Origin: a bacterium D16-34
Lineage (GTDB): Bacteria; Actinomycetota; Coriobacteriia; Coriobacteriales; Eggerthellaceae
NCBI GenBank assembly: GCA_003612515.1
Contig: RAZB01000006.1
Location: 1-64,000, forward strand
Length of the DNA stretch: 64,000 bases
Reading direction: 5' to 3'
Under the pieces are notes generated by a model. That model was not told the origin of the DNA and did not search any database. It was given only the letters and a program-made list of their open reading frames with translations. Shown here piece after piece: positions 47,652-56,908 of the stretch (position 1 is the stretch's first letter; each line of letters opens with the position of its first letter). A program made the translations under genes and the position numbers.

Positions 47652-49007
47652 TTAGTCGCGCAGCTTGCCGCGAATCTCAATAACTCGAGCAATGCTGCGA
47701 GCAACTTCTACGCCTACGTTCCATTTATTAGTTTCATAAAGCGGCACACCGGCCACCATCGTCATCAAAACGTCCGAGCCGGTGCAGGTATTAACCACAG
47801 CAGAAACCGGATCGGTTGTAGGTGTTTGGTGCGAGCCCGACAAGTCAACTGCGATAATGTCGGCGCATTTGCCCACTTCAAGTGAGCCAATCTTGTCATC
47901 AAGCTTCAATGCGCGAGCACCGCCAAGCGTTGCCATTTCAAGCATAGTAGCAGATTCGACAAACGTATTAGTGTTGACTGCACGCTGGATAAGCATACCT
48001 AAACGCATTTCTTCAAGCATGTCAGTAGAATCTGTTGCCGCGGGCGAATCAGTGCCCAGACCAACACGCAATCCCGCACGCAAAAATTCGCCAATTGGCG
48101 CAACGCCCATACCCAATTGAGCGTTGATGCGCGGACAAACGCCTACCGCAACATCATATTTCTTGAGCTTTTGAATGTCTCTGTCGTCAACGTGTACACA
48201 ATGAATAGCCAAAACATTCTCAGCCTCAAACGCACCCCAATTGAGCGCATAGCGAACAGGCGTTGTGCCTGTTGGAAGCCAGGGCGGAACTTCAACAAAT
48301 CCGCGCTTTTCATCCATGACATGCACCGCAAATGGCGAAGAACCATATTTAATAAAGTTAAATTCTTCGCGATTGCCTGCCATATGCATTGCAACAGGCA
48401 AATGCTCTCTGTTGGCTAACTCGGTCACGCGGCCAAAAACTGACGGATGACATGAATACATGGCTGCAGGAGCAATACCAATCGTGATTCGATCCGGATC
48501 AACCTCTTCGCGCCAATGCAAGATATCGTTTTCAGCCAAACGCATTGCATAATCAACTCGACGCTTGTCCATAGCGCCAACTTCGCGATAAATCACACTG
48601 CGCAAGCCAAGTTTTTGGGTTGCCGTGGAAGCAGCACCGGTTGCAGTGATATCAGCAACACACGTAATACCGCTCGAAAGCGCCTCAAGACCACCTAAAA
48701 TTGCAGAGTCGTACCAGTCTGCAACATCAAGCTTTCCGCTCGTTTCAACAAGCGACATGATCCACGTCGTATATGGCACATCATGCACAATGCCTCGAAT
48801 AACCGCATTTTCCAGGTGGGTATGCAAGTCAACCAAACCAGGCATAAGAGCTGCACTGCCGAAATCTTTAATCTCTTCGTCAGAATAGCGAAGCTTAAGG
48901 CTCTCAAGAGGTCCAATATCGCGAATTAAACCATCGCGCACCAAAATAGCGCCGTTCTGAAATGGCTCAGACGTGATGGGAAGAATGTATTGCGCGCTGA
49001 GCAGCAT
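47652..49007 (-). CDS. Amidohydrolase (TrzA/MtaD-like deaminase)
   Basis: 451 aa. Metal-dependent amidohydrolase superfamily, chlorohydrolase/deaminase branch (guanine, SAH/MTA or related deaminases). Metal ligands: VDLHTHLEN (HxH), VAMHMAGN, AIHCVHVDD and GLGTDSPAATD with the final Asp. Full length with small beta-domain ends. Likely deaminates a purine-like compound; the exact substrate is open. It is divergent from the radical SAM gene. Confidence 0.88.
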   Translation of the reverse strand: MLLSAQYILPITSEPFQNGAILVRDGLIRDIGPLESLKLRYSDEEIKDFGSAALMPGLVDLHTHLENAVIRGIVHDVPYTTWIMSLVETSGKLDVADWYDSAILGGLEALSSGITCVADITATGAASTATQKLGLRSVIYREVGAMDKRRVDYAMRLAENDILHWREEVDPDRITIGIAPAAMYSCHPSVFGRVTELANREHLPVAMHMAGNREEFNFIKYGSSPFAVHVMDEKRGFVEVPPWLPTGTTPVRYALNWGAFEAENVLAIHCVHVDDRDIQKLKKYDVAVGVCPRINAQLGMGVAPIGEFLRAGLRVGLGTDSPAATDSTDMLEEMRLGMLIQRAVNTNTFVESATMLEMATLGGARALKLDDKIGSLEVGKCADIIAVDLSGSHQTPTTDPVSAVVNTCTGSDVLMTMVAGVPLYETNKWNVGVEVARSIARVIEIRGKLRD

Positions 49008-49119
49008 GCTTGTTCCACCTATCTCATCGGGAATCGTTAAACGTACATACTAGCATGCACGACTACGCTTTTTTATGGGCGCTGGTGGCTAATCGGTCAT
49101 TGCCAACAATAAAACGCGT

Positions 49120-49125
49120 TATACT
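49120..49125 (+). promoter_or_regulatory. -10 element TATACT for a leaderless radical SAM mRNA
   Basis: TATACT ends 7 nt before ATG 49133, and no Shine-Dalgarno is present. Implies transcription starting at the start codon. Confidence 0.5.
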
Positions 49126-49132
49126 ACCTGCC

Positions 49133-51388
49133 ATGGAATCACTAGACATAACATACATTCACGCGCCCGCAACCTATGATTTTCGCGAGCGCTCTATTAT
49201 GTACGGCCCGGTTTCTGACATGGTGCCGTCAACGCCCATTTTCGAGATGTATCCGCTCGGTCTCACAACACTTTGCGAGTATCTCGAGCGCCATGGCTTG
49301 CGTGCCCGCATCTACAATCTTGCATCGATGATGCTTCACAAGAAAAACTTTGATGTGGAAGCAAACCTTGCGCGTCTTGATTCGCGCATGTTCGGCATTG
49401 ACTTGCATTGGATGCCACATTGCCACGGATCCATTGAGGTGGCGAAGATTTTAAAGCGTCTTCACCCTCACACACCCATCTCGTTTGGCGGGCTCTCCTC
49501 GTCAATCTTTCACGAAGACCTCATCAAATACGACTGCATTGATTATGTCTTTCGCGGAGACTCAACCGAAGAGCCCATGCGCATGCTTATTGAGCGCGTT
49601 GCGCGAGCCGAACGTACGCACACCCCTATTGGCGATTTGTCCGATATCCCCAATCTGACGTGGAAAGATGCTTCGGGTGCCATCCACATCAATCCGCTTT
49701 CGTGGGTTCCCGATGACATGAATGCCATCTCCATGGACTACGCCTACCCGATGAAAGGCGTGCTTCGCCATCACGATATGACCAGCTACCTTCCTATGAA
49801 AGGCTGGCTGTCATATCCGGTTACCGCGGGGCTTTCTTGTCGCGGGTGTGCACGCAACTGTGCAACGTGTGGCGGAAGCGCGTATGCGTTTCGCAATCAT
49901 TTTGGACGCCGTCGCGTCGCATGGCGAGATCCATCGCTTTTGATTCGCGATATCCAAAATGTGCAAAACCATGTGTGGGGTCCTATTTTTGTCCTCAATG
50001 ACTTTTTGCAAGCCGGCGAAGCTTACACGCACAAATTCATTACGGGGCTCAAAGACAAAGTCAGAAATCCCATTGGTTTTGAGTTTTTCGGACCGCCTCC
50101 TGGTGGCGATGACTTCTATTCGCTTTTGGACGAAAACCTTGATAGCTGGTCGATTGAGATTTCTGCCGAAAGCCATGACGATGACGTCCGCGCGGCATTT
50201 GGCAAAGGCCACTACACCATGGCCGAACTCGAAGACACTATTGTGGATGCACTTTCGCATCCGAACTGTGAGCGCTTCGACTTGTATTTCATGACCGGCA
50301 TTCCCAAACAAACCGCAGCAAGCGTTCGCGAAACAGGGGCATATGTGCAGCATCTGTATGAACGCGTGAACTACGACCCGCGTCTTGTTGTGATGACCTC
50401 GCCCATGGCGCCGTTTTTGGACGTGGGATCTATCGCGTTCGATAATCCGGAGCAATTTGGCTACAAACTGCGTGCACGCACGTTTGAGGAGCATCGCAAG
50501 CGCATGATTTTACCGTCATGGAAACACATTATGAACTATGAGAGCGTGTACATGTCCGCAGATGAGATGGTAGATGCAACCTATGATGCCGCACTTGATA
50601 TCAATCGCATCAAAGGCGAACATGGCATTTTGGATGCAGGCATGGCCGCCGGCGTGGATGCGCGTATTCGCCAAGCGCGCGAACAAATGAATCGACTGGA
50701 CGACGTGCTCTACAATGGCACCGGCCGCATCGATAAGCGCCTAGCACAGCTCAAAGAAGAGTTCGAGCGCCTATCCGAGAGCACTGTTGCTGAAAAGTCT
50801 GAATTGAACTGGGCTTTCGATGTTAAACCAACACACGTGGCGCATCTTGCCAAGCTCTGGATAACCAATGAGCCCGCCAACTTCGCTGCACGCCTCGGCG
50901 GCAAATGGCGAAGCGCTGCAAGCGACTTTGACTATCCGGATCAAACCAATGGCGAACTTTCGCCCGCCTTCAACGCAGATGGTACACCAAACACAAGTGC
51001 ACGCGGCACGAAAGCTGATGGCATTAGTGATGGCCGTGCAATCGCCGACGAGCAAGGCGTGCAAGTGGCGGCATTTGGTAGCGTTGTGGCTCCTGGCTTT
51101 TCTGCCACAAACACCAATTCGGCTTTCGACGCCTCAATCGCAAACCTCAAAGCAGGTCGCGCAGGAACGGCGGTCAAAGAAGGTGCAGCAGCTATTCGCG
51201 AAGAGCAGCTTCGTACCGTTGAGCCTGATCCGCTGCTTGAACAAATGATTGCCGAAGAGAAAGATTTCGAAGGCAAAAGCGAACAGACACACAGCGTCCG
51301 CGATGCCAGCGGCCTGAAAGGCGCCGGTGGTCGCGCAGGCGCCCGAGACGCACGCAAGCTGGATAAGTTACGCGATCGCAAGAACTAA
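49133..51388 (+). CDS. B12-binding-domain radical SAM protein
   Basis: 751 aa from ATG 49133. N-terminal cobalamin-binding-like Rossmann domain (about 1-180; PLGLTTLCEYLERHG, FGGLSSSIF), then a radical SAM domain with the Fe4S4 motif CxxxCxxC in GCARNCATCGG (about 240). It resembles the TIGR04190-type family of unknown substrate. Residues from about 500 on are charged coiled coil and then a low-complexity tail with Ala/Gly/Asp ending in a basic RKLDKLRDRKN, atypical for the family. The longer open frame upstream lacks a ribosome site. Reaction unknown. Confidence 0.85.
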   Translation: MESLDITYIHAPATYDFRERSIMYGPVSDMVPSTPIFEMYPLGLTTLCEYLERHGLRARIYNLASMMLHKKNFDVEANLARLDSRMFGIDLHWMPHCHGSIEVAKILKRLHPHTPISFGGLSSSIFHEDLIKYDCIDYVFRGDSTEEPMRMLIERVARAERTHTPIGDLSDIPNLTWKDASGAIHINPLSWVPDDMNAISMDYAYPMKGVLRHHDMTSYLPMKGWLSYPVTAGLSCRGCARNCATCGGSAYAFRNHFGRRRVAWRDPSLLIRDIQNVQNHVWGPIFVLNDFLQAGEAYTHKFITGLKDKVRNPIGFEFFGPPPGGDDFYSLLDENLDSWSIEISAESHDDDVRAAFGKGHYTMAELEDTIVDALSHPNCERFDLYFMTGIPKQTAASVRETGAYVQHLYERVNYDPRLVVMTSPMAPFLDVGSIAFDNPEQFGYKLRARTFEEHRKRMILPSWKHIMNYESVYMSADEMVDATYDAALDINRIKGEHGILDAGMAAGVDARIRQAREQMNRLDDVLYNGTGRIDKRLAQLKEEFERLSESTVAEKSELNWAFDVKPTHVAHLAKLWITNEPANFAARLGGKWRSAASDFDYPDQTNGELSPAFNADGTPNTSARGTKADGISDGRAIADEQGVQVAAFGSVVAPGFSATNTNSAFDASIANLKAGRAGTAVKEGAAAIREEQLRTVEPDPLLEQMIAEEKDFEGKSEQTHSVRDASGLKGAGGRAGARDARKLDKLRDRKN

Positions 51389-51463
51389 TTCGTAAGGTCA
51401 CCAATAGCGCCCATAGCGTGCTAGCATGATCTGCACAGCATTTAAGGACACGAAAGGACAATC

Positions 51464-51997
51464 ATGGCTGCGCTCTACGAGGAACTCATTGTGGACATCC
51501 CCGATTACCCAACTGAGGGTGTCGTGTTTAAAGACATTACCCCGGTGATTGCTAATCCTGAAGCGTTCGCGCAGGTCATAGACGGCATTGCTACCCATTT
51601 CGCCAATCTTGGCATAACGAAAGTCGTTGGCGCTGAAGCGCGCGGTTTCATCGTTGGCGCCCCGGTGGCATACCAGCTCGGCGCAGGTTTTGTCCCCGCT
51701 CGCAAGCATGGCAAACTTCCGCGCGAGACCTTCCGTGCAGACTACGAACTGGAATATGGTCACGATGCGCTTGAAATTCACCAAGATGCGCTGTGTGCTA
51801 AGGATCGCGTTTTGATTGTTGATGACCTGATTGCCACAGGCGGCACGGTTCGCGCGCTCGTAAAACTCGTAGAAGATACCGGCGCCGAATTAGCTGGACT
51901 TGGTTTCTTCCTTGAACTGGGCTTTTTGTCCCCTCGCGCAAAGCTTGCCGAGGTCACCAATGCAGAAGTGTTCTCTTTGGTTAACGTCGAAGGTTAA
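51464..51997 (+). CDS. apt: Adenine phosphoribosyltransferase
   Basis: 177 aa. Salvages adenine to AMP using PRPP. Family start DIPDYPTEGVVFKDITPV, and the PRPP-binding motif VLIVDDLIATGGT near 125. ATG 51464 follows GAAAGGACAATC. Eighteen bp before the DUF362 gene. Confidence 0.95.
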   Translation: MAALYEELIVDIPDYPTEGVVFKDITPVIANPEAFAQVIDGIATHFANLGITKVVGAEARGFIVGAPVAYQLGAGFVPARKHGKLPRETFRADYELEYGHDALEIHQDALCAKDRVLIVDDLIATGGTVRALVKLVEDTGAELAGLGFFLELGFLSPRAKLAEVTNAEVFSLVNVEG

Positions 51998-52015
51998 TAC
52001 AAACAAGGAGGCAAC

Positions 52016-52906
52016 ATGGACAAACCCATCGTCTACTTCATACGAGAAATCACCCCCGAAAACGTGGTGCTCTTGTACAAAAAGCTCGGCATTGAGCTTC
52101 CCGGAAAGGTGGCCGTTAAGGTTCATTCTGGCGAAAGGGGCAACCAGAACTATCTTCATCCTGAATTCATGCGCCCTATGATTAAAACGGTAGATGGCAC
52201 CATTGTTGAATGCAATACCGCCTACGAAGGTGCTCGCGATACCACCGAAAAACATGAGCAGCTGATGGCTGAGCATGGTTGGTCAGAATTTTTCGACGTG
52301 GATATCATGGACTCTGAAGGACCCGACCTTGTATTTCCTATCGAAAACGGGCGCGTTTTAACTCACAACTATGTTGGCAAGCATATAGCCAACTACGCGT
52401 CTATGCTGGTTCTTTCGCATTTCAAAGGTCATCCCATGGGAGGCTTTGGCGGAGCGCTCAAGCAACTTTCTATCGGCTGTGCATCAAACCAAGGCAAGGT
52501 CAACATCCACACCGCAGGAGCATCGCTTAAGCAAGACGAATTCTGGACAAAACTTGCTGAGCAAAATGATTTTTTGGAGGGCATGGCCGAAGCAGCAGAA
52601 ACGATTGTTAATCATTTCGGAAGCAATCTGGCTTACATTAACATCGCGTGCAATCTCTCAGTTGACTGCGACTGTTGCGCTCAAGCTGAAGATCCATGCA
52701 TGTCAGATATTGGCATTTTCGCCTCACTTGATCCGGTCGCTATTGACCAAGCATGCATTGACGCAGTGAAAAATTCAACCGATCCGGGTCGCGATCATTT
52801 ATTAGAGCGCATCAACTCAAAAAATGGTACGAAGACGATCGACGATGCTGCCCGATTAGGATACGGCTCCAAAGAGTATGAACTGGTTGAGGTAGAAGCT
52901 CGCTAA
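52016..52906 (+). CDS. DUF362-family protein
   Basis: 296 aa. DUF362 proteins are often iron-sulfur associated; function unsettled. It shows VKVHSGERGNQNYLHPEF, SHFKGHPMGGFGGALKQLSI (the conserved G-HP-GGFGGALK block), and a Cys cluster CDCCAQAEDPC near 225, which could bind a metal or cluster. The usual C-terminal ferredoxin domain of longer members is absent. ATG 52016 follows AAGGAGGCAAC. Likely cotranscribed with apt. Confidence 0.82.
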   Translation: MDKPIVYFIREITPENVVLLYKKLGIELPGKVAVKVHSGERGNQNYLHPEFMRPMIKTVDGTIVECNTAYEGARDTTEKHEQLMAEHGWSEFFDVDIMDSEGPDLVFPIENGRVLTHNYVGKHIANYASMLVLSHFKGHPMGGFGGALKQLSIGCASNQGKVNIHTAGASLKQDEFWTKLAEQNDFLEGMAEAAETIVNHFGSNLAYINIACNLSVDCDCCAQAEDPCMSDIGIFASLDPVAIDQACIDAVKNSTDPGRDHLLERINSKNGTKTIDDAARLGYGSKEYELVEVEAR

Positions 52907-52974
52907 GCTTTCTCGCTAATCTTTGACGGTTTATCGCATTTTTTCGCAAGCAAAAACGAATAGATGAAATTATT

Positions 52975-53000
52975 AAACCCCCTGATAATTCGGGGGGTTT
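52975..53000 (+). terminator. Terminator after the DUF362 gene
   Basis: AAACCCCC, 9-nt loop, GGGGGGTTT, then ATTGC. Strong stem, short T-run; 69 bp after the stop. Confidence 0.8.
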
Positions 53001-53136
53001 ATTGCATAGTTTAGATAAATAATCCTTTTTTTCCTCAAAGGCAGATGTGCAAGTTTCGCCAAATTGACATAGTAAGCGCCATCAAAGGCGTGCATTGAGG
53101 GTAAGCACGCATAAACCTGAGAGGAAGGGATTAACG

Positions 53137-54773
53137 ATGTCAGAAAAAACGCTTTTAGCCGCAGAGACCTTTTCAAATTTGGTGGCATTGCTGCTCTTGG
53201 TGTAGCAGGCGCTTCATCATTAGCCGGCTGTGCACAACCGAAAACGCGCGAAGAGGTTGCTGCTGAGAACTTGGCAACCACCGGCTCGACCGGTCCGGCA
53301 TTCTTGCAGGCTCCCGAGCCGATCACCGAGTTCGCCGAGACGCATGATTATGAGGTTGTTGTAGTAGGCGCTGGTGCCGCAGGTGTCTCTGCTGTTCACA
53401 GTGCTGTTGCCGCAGGAGCTAAAACTGCGTGCGTACAAGCCCTGCCAACCGTACAGACCGCCGGCAACATGGCTGCCTCTATCGACCTGACGAAAACCGA
53501 CGAAGCAGCAGTGCAAGCATGCGTAAGCTTCATCAACTTCAAGAGCGACTATCGCTCAGATCGCGACCTGGTAAACGTATGGGCTCACAACTCACAGGAA
53601 GCTTTGGCATGGTGGGAAGAAACCGCAGCTAAAGGCGGCGTAGAATCAAAGCCTCATGACGCTGTCTTAAACTACAACGGCTACGACATCTATCTCCATG
53701 CAAACACCTACTTCCACGTTGAGGGCAACCACAACGCTGCAGCAACCGTCATTGCTGAAGAAGTTGCAAAAGAGGGTGGAGAGTTCTTCTACAGCATGCC
53801 TTGCGTTCAACTTCAAACAGCTGATGGTGCTGTAACGGGTGTTATTTGCGAAGACGAAAATGGTGACCATCACCTGTTCAACGCATCAAAGGGCGTCATT
53901 TTGGCAACCGGCGACTACTCTTCAAACGAAGAGATGATTGAATACTACGCGCCAGACTGCAAGGGCTTCCGCCTCTCCACCGATTTCCGCGATGGCAGCG
54001 GTATGTGCGCTGGTATGTGGGCGGGTGCGATCATGACTCCCCACACGCACACCAAGATGATCCATGGTGAGCCTGCAGCAGTTCGCCTGGAAATGCCGTT
54101 CCTCTTTGTTGATCAGCAGGGCAACCGCTTTATGGACGAGACCTGCTGCCGCATGGGCTATCTGAACAACTTCTCACGTAAGGCTATCGCACAAAACGGC
54201 TTTACCGATTCAACCGCAGCGAAGTTCTTTAGTTTAGTGCCTGCCAACTGGGAAGACTACTACGAGGATTGGAAAGCTGCCGCACCGTACGATATTTCGC
54301 AATATAACGGCAACAACAAGGTCAACCCCGAAAAATGGATCCAGGCAGAAACGCTCGAAGAGCTTGCAGAGGCAATGAATGCATATGCCGCTGAGTCAAA
54401 GTGGGGCTTTACCGACATTGACGCAAACACGCTCAAAGCAACCGTCGATCGCTATAACCAGATCTGCGCAAGCGGTCGCGACGAAGACTTCGGCAAGTCC
54501 ACGAAATACCTGGTACCTATTGAGGGTGGCCCTTACTATGCGATTCCTCGTGGCTCAAACGGCCTGCCTGCAATCTTGGGTGGTCTGGTTGTTAACGGCG
54601 ACTACCAATGCCTCAATGGCGATTTCGAGCCAATCCAGGGACTCTTCGCAGTAGGCAACGCATCAGGTCAGTTCTTCGGTGGCGTTGACTATCCGATGGA
54701 TATCGAAGGCCTCTCTATTGGTCGCGCTATTACCACCGGTTATGTTACCGGCAAAACCGTCGCAAACCTTTAA
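53137..54773 (+). CDS. Tat-exported FAD-dependent reductase (3), Tat signal out of frame at an A6 tract
   Basis: About 545 aa if in frame. ATG 53137 follows GAGGAAGGGATT and reads MSEKTLLAAE..., stopping after 22 codons. One added A in the run at 53144-53149 gives MSEKNAFSRRDLFKF, then LGVAGASSLAGC, a perfect Tat lipoprotein signal joined to the main frame. The mature part is FAD_binding_2: VVVVGAGAAGVSAVHSAV, VILATGDYSSNEEM, and LFAVGNASGQFFGG near the end; closest in the window to flavoprotein 1. A TTG at 53271 would make an unexported protein and is unlikely to be the normal start. Followed by a terminator and a LuxR gene. Confidence 0.8.
53144..53149 (+). repeat. A6 homopolymer in the Tat signal of flavoprotein 3
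   Basis: Six A after MSE; seven would restore the twin-arginine signal frame. Confidence 0.65.
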
Positions 54774-54820
54774 GACGACATCGGTACTTCGCACATTCGC
54801 GTAGTACGCTATCCCTCCCA

Positions 54821-54849
54821 AAGACGCCTCAGGATTCCTGGGGCGTCTT
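54821..54849 (+). terminator. Terminator after flavoprotein 3
   Basis: AAGACGCCTCAGG, ATT loop, CCTGGGGCGTCTT: 13-bp stem with one G-T pair, followed by CTTG. Preceded by CCCTCCC at 54813. Confidence 0.75.
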
Positions 54850-54932
54850 CTTGTGTGACGTGCGGGCGTCTTCTTGCGTGGCGGCCGGGCGTTTTCTTGC
54901 ATCGCCATCAAGCATCCTCTTGTGTGACGTGC
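54841..54932. repeat. Four 23-bp degenerate tandem repeats
   Basis: GGGCGTCTTCTTGTGTGACG(TGC) recurs at 54841, 54864, 54887 and 54910 with changes. The first unit supplies the 3' arm of the terminator. Confidence 0.75.
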
Positions 54933-54986
54933 GGTTCAATCTTTTTACGGCGCTCTTTTGTATGGCGCGTGACCCATTTTGTACAC

Positions 54987-54992
54987 TATACT
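54987..54992 (+). promoter_or_regulatory. -10 element TATACT for a leaderless LuxR mRNA
   Basis: TATACT ends 6 nt before ATG 54999; no Shine-Dalgarno is present. Confidence 0.45.
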
Positions 54993-54998
54993 TATGCC

Positions 54999-56426
54999 AT
55001 GGGGAAAATCTTTACGAAACTAAACACTACAGCAGAACTTCGCCGCGATCACCTCTCGGGTATCTTGCCATTCTTGTGCGGAATGGGCTGCATCCGCGCA
55101 TGGATCACCTTGGTGATTGCCGCTCCTACCATCATGCCTTTCGCGGGATTTGATCACCATAACCTTTTCGACTACACCATCGCCATCGTTTCGCTCTCGT
55201 CCCTCATATTCATCAAGCGCATTTTGCCACTTAACAATCATCCGAATCTGCGCGTTATTGCTTGCATTTGCATGACCGCAGCATCGTTTTTGTTTTCGCT
55301 TTCTTATATAATTCCTGGTCCAACGTATATATTCTCCCTTGCGTGTCCAATTTTGGGCGGCATAGGCTTTGTGATTTTTTCGCTCTTATGGTCAGAAACA
55401 ATTAGCGCATTGCCGCTTTTGCGCATCTTTCTCTATACGACTGCTTGCAACATTTTTGCCGTTGTAGTTGTCTTTTTCTGCGCTGGTCTGGATACATCCC
55501 GCATGTTGCTTATCGTGCTGCTGCTTCCAAGCATTGCGCTTTTGGGACTTAAAGTTGGCTACACAAACCTCCCCGCAGATGGGCAGCCATTTTCAGCGGC
55601 TCCGCGTACGTCATATCCTTGGAAGCTTTTTTTGCTGTTGGGTTTGTATTCGTTTGCATATGGACTCAGACAAAGCGAGCTTGCCGCTGGTGCAGGCATG
55701 CACTCGTCTGCTTCGACGCTCATCATCAATGTCGTGCTTTTCTTAAGCGTCTACTTTTTCTGGAACCGCTTTAATGTGGGCACGCTCTATCGCTCTCCTT
55801 TTGTGCTGATCATATGCGGATTTTTGCTAGTTCCCGTTGAAAACTTCTTCGGTGTCAACCTATCAAGCTATCTGATCTCTATGAGTTATTCGCTTGTTAG
55901 CATCGTAATAGCGCTGCTCATGTACGATTTCTCTAAGCGATTGGGAATAACCATTGTAATCTTCAGCGCCATCAGGGCTTCTGAACAAATCTTTGTCGTT
56001 TGGGGCAAGGATGCCGCCGCTTTGCTCAATGGGTTGCCGCTTGCTGAAGACACCGTCGATATTCTTATCACCGTACTTATCGTTGGCATTATTGCCGTTT
56101 CGGCGCTCATCTTGCTTTCAGAGCGAGAATTGGCATCAAAATGGGGCGTTCGCATTCTTGAACCAGGCGGACTGGTTGAAAAAACACCCGAAGAAGAGCA
56201 GCTCAGCATACGCTGCAATGAATTAGCTCAGCGCTGCCACCTCACCCCGCGAGAAGCTGAAATTATGCATCTTATTGCGCAAGGCAAAACCAATGCTGCC
56301 ATCGCTTCGGAGCTCTTCATTGCTGAAGGCACGCTCAAAGCACACACCTCGCACATTTACGAAAAAACTGGTCTCACCAACCGCAAGGAACTCAAAGAAC
56401 AACTTGGTGTCGCGGACAAAAAATAA
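54999..56426 (+). CDS. LuxR-family regulator with multi-pass membrane sensor domain (3)
   Basis: 475 aa from ATG 54999; the longer open frame runs through tandem repeats and is rejected. About 11-12 membrane helices, then the LuxR domain: LTPREAEIMHLIAQGK, IAEGTLKAHTSHIYEKTG. Same architecture as the proteins at 11744 and 19792. It lies downstream of, and codirectional with, flavoprotein 3, instead of divergent as in the other pairs. Probably regulates it. No ribosome site, hence a candidate leaderless mRNA. Confidence 0.87.
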   Translation: MGKIFTKLNTTAELRRDHLSGILPFLCGMGCIRAWITLVIAAPTIMPFAGFDHHNLFDYTIAIVSLSSLIFIKRILPLNNHPNLRVIACICMTAASFLFSLSYIIPGPTYIFSLACPILGGIGFVIFSLLWSETISALPLLRIFLYTTACNIFAVVVVFFCAGLDTSRMLLIVLLLPSIALLGLKVGYTNLPADGQPFSAAPRTSYPWKLFLLLGLYSFAYGLRQSELAAGAGMHSSASTLIINVVLFLSVYFFWNRFNVGTLYRSPFVLIICGFLLVPVENFFGVNLSSYLISMSYSLVSIVIALLMYDFSKRLGITIVIFSAIRASEQIFVVWGKDAAALLNGLPLAEDTVDILITVLIVGIIAVSALILLSERELASKWGVRILEPGGLVEKTPEEEQLSIRCNELAQRCHLTPREAEIMHLIAQGKTNAAIASELFIAEGTLKAHTSHIYEKTGLTNRKELKEQLGVADKK

Positions 56427-56439
56427 GCCGCACCGCCCG

Positions 56440-56640
56440 CGGCTGGCTGCGACCCGTCGACCGCAGCTGCTGCGCACTATGCCAGCCACGACCCGTCGAC
56501 CGCGCCCCGCGCCGGTTGCCCCGTGCTGGCTGCGACACGCGCTCGCAACTGCTGCGCACCGTGCCAGCCGCGACCCGCACCCGCAGCTGCCCCACGCCTG
56601 CAGCTGCACCCGCAGCTGCCCCACGCTGTGGGATCTACAA
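56440..56640. repeat. GC-rich ~80-bp degenerate direct repeat
   Basis: GGCTGGCTGCGACCCGTCG...GCCAGCC and a second copy from GTGCTGGCTGCGACACG...GCCAGCCGCGACCC, ending with short GCAGCTGCCCCACGC repeats. Far higher GC than the flanks. The gap 56427-56908 has no gene. Confidence 0.6.
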
Positions 56641-56657
56641 GTTTCTACAAGTTTTCC

Positions 56658-56790
56658 AAGGTTTTGGCTGGAAAATGGCTCTCGTCGGGGAATCTGGGGG
56701 CGAAATGGCTTAAAAAGTGCCCTCGTCGGGAAAATCCACGTGATTTTGGTTGCCAAAACACCGACGAGGGCACTTTTCCAGCCAAAACTT
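56658..56790 (+). repeat. Tripartite palindromic repeat element, copy D
   Basis: 133 bp, F-F-R: AAGGTTTTGGCTGGAAAATG, GGCTTAAAAAGTGCCCTCG, then inverted CACCGACGAGGGCACTTTTC and CAGCCAAAACTT. Confidence 0.85.
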
Positions 56791-56895
56791 CGAAATGTTT
56801 ACCTTGTAAAACTCTGCGACCAGGCGCAATGCGAAAAGTCATCAGTTGTACACGGTCTATCGCGGATTCATCGAAGCGTGCAAGGAAGTACGCTC

Positions 56896-56901
56896 TATAA
56901 T
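56896..56901 (+). promoter_or_regulatory. -10 element TATAAT for a leaderless tauE-like mRNA
   Basis: A perfect TATAAT ends 7 nt before ATG 56909, with no Shine-Dalgarno. The -35 region is poor. Confidence 0.55.
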
Positions 56902-56908
56902 CTCATGC

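Noticed and set aside
53064-53075. TTGACA as -35 box of flavoprotein 3
   Set aside because: No acceptable -10 hexamer at 16-19 bp downstream.
53271-54773. TTG start at 53271 for flavoprotein 3
   Set aside because: It would remove the Tat signal that is plainly encoded just upstream in another frame.
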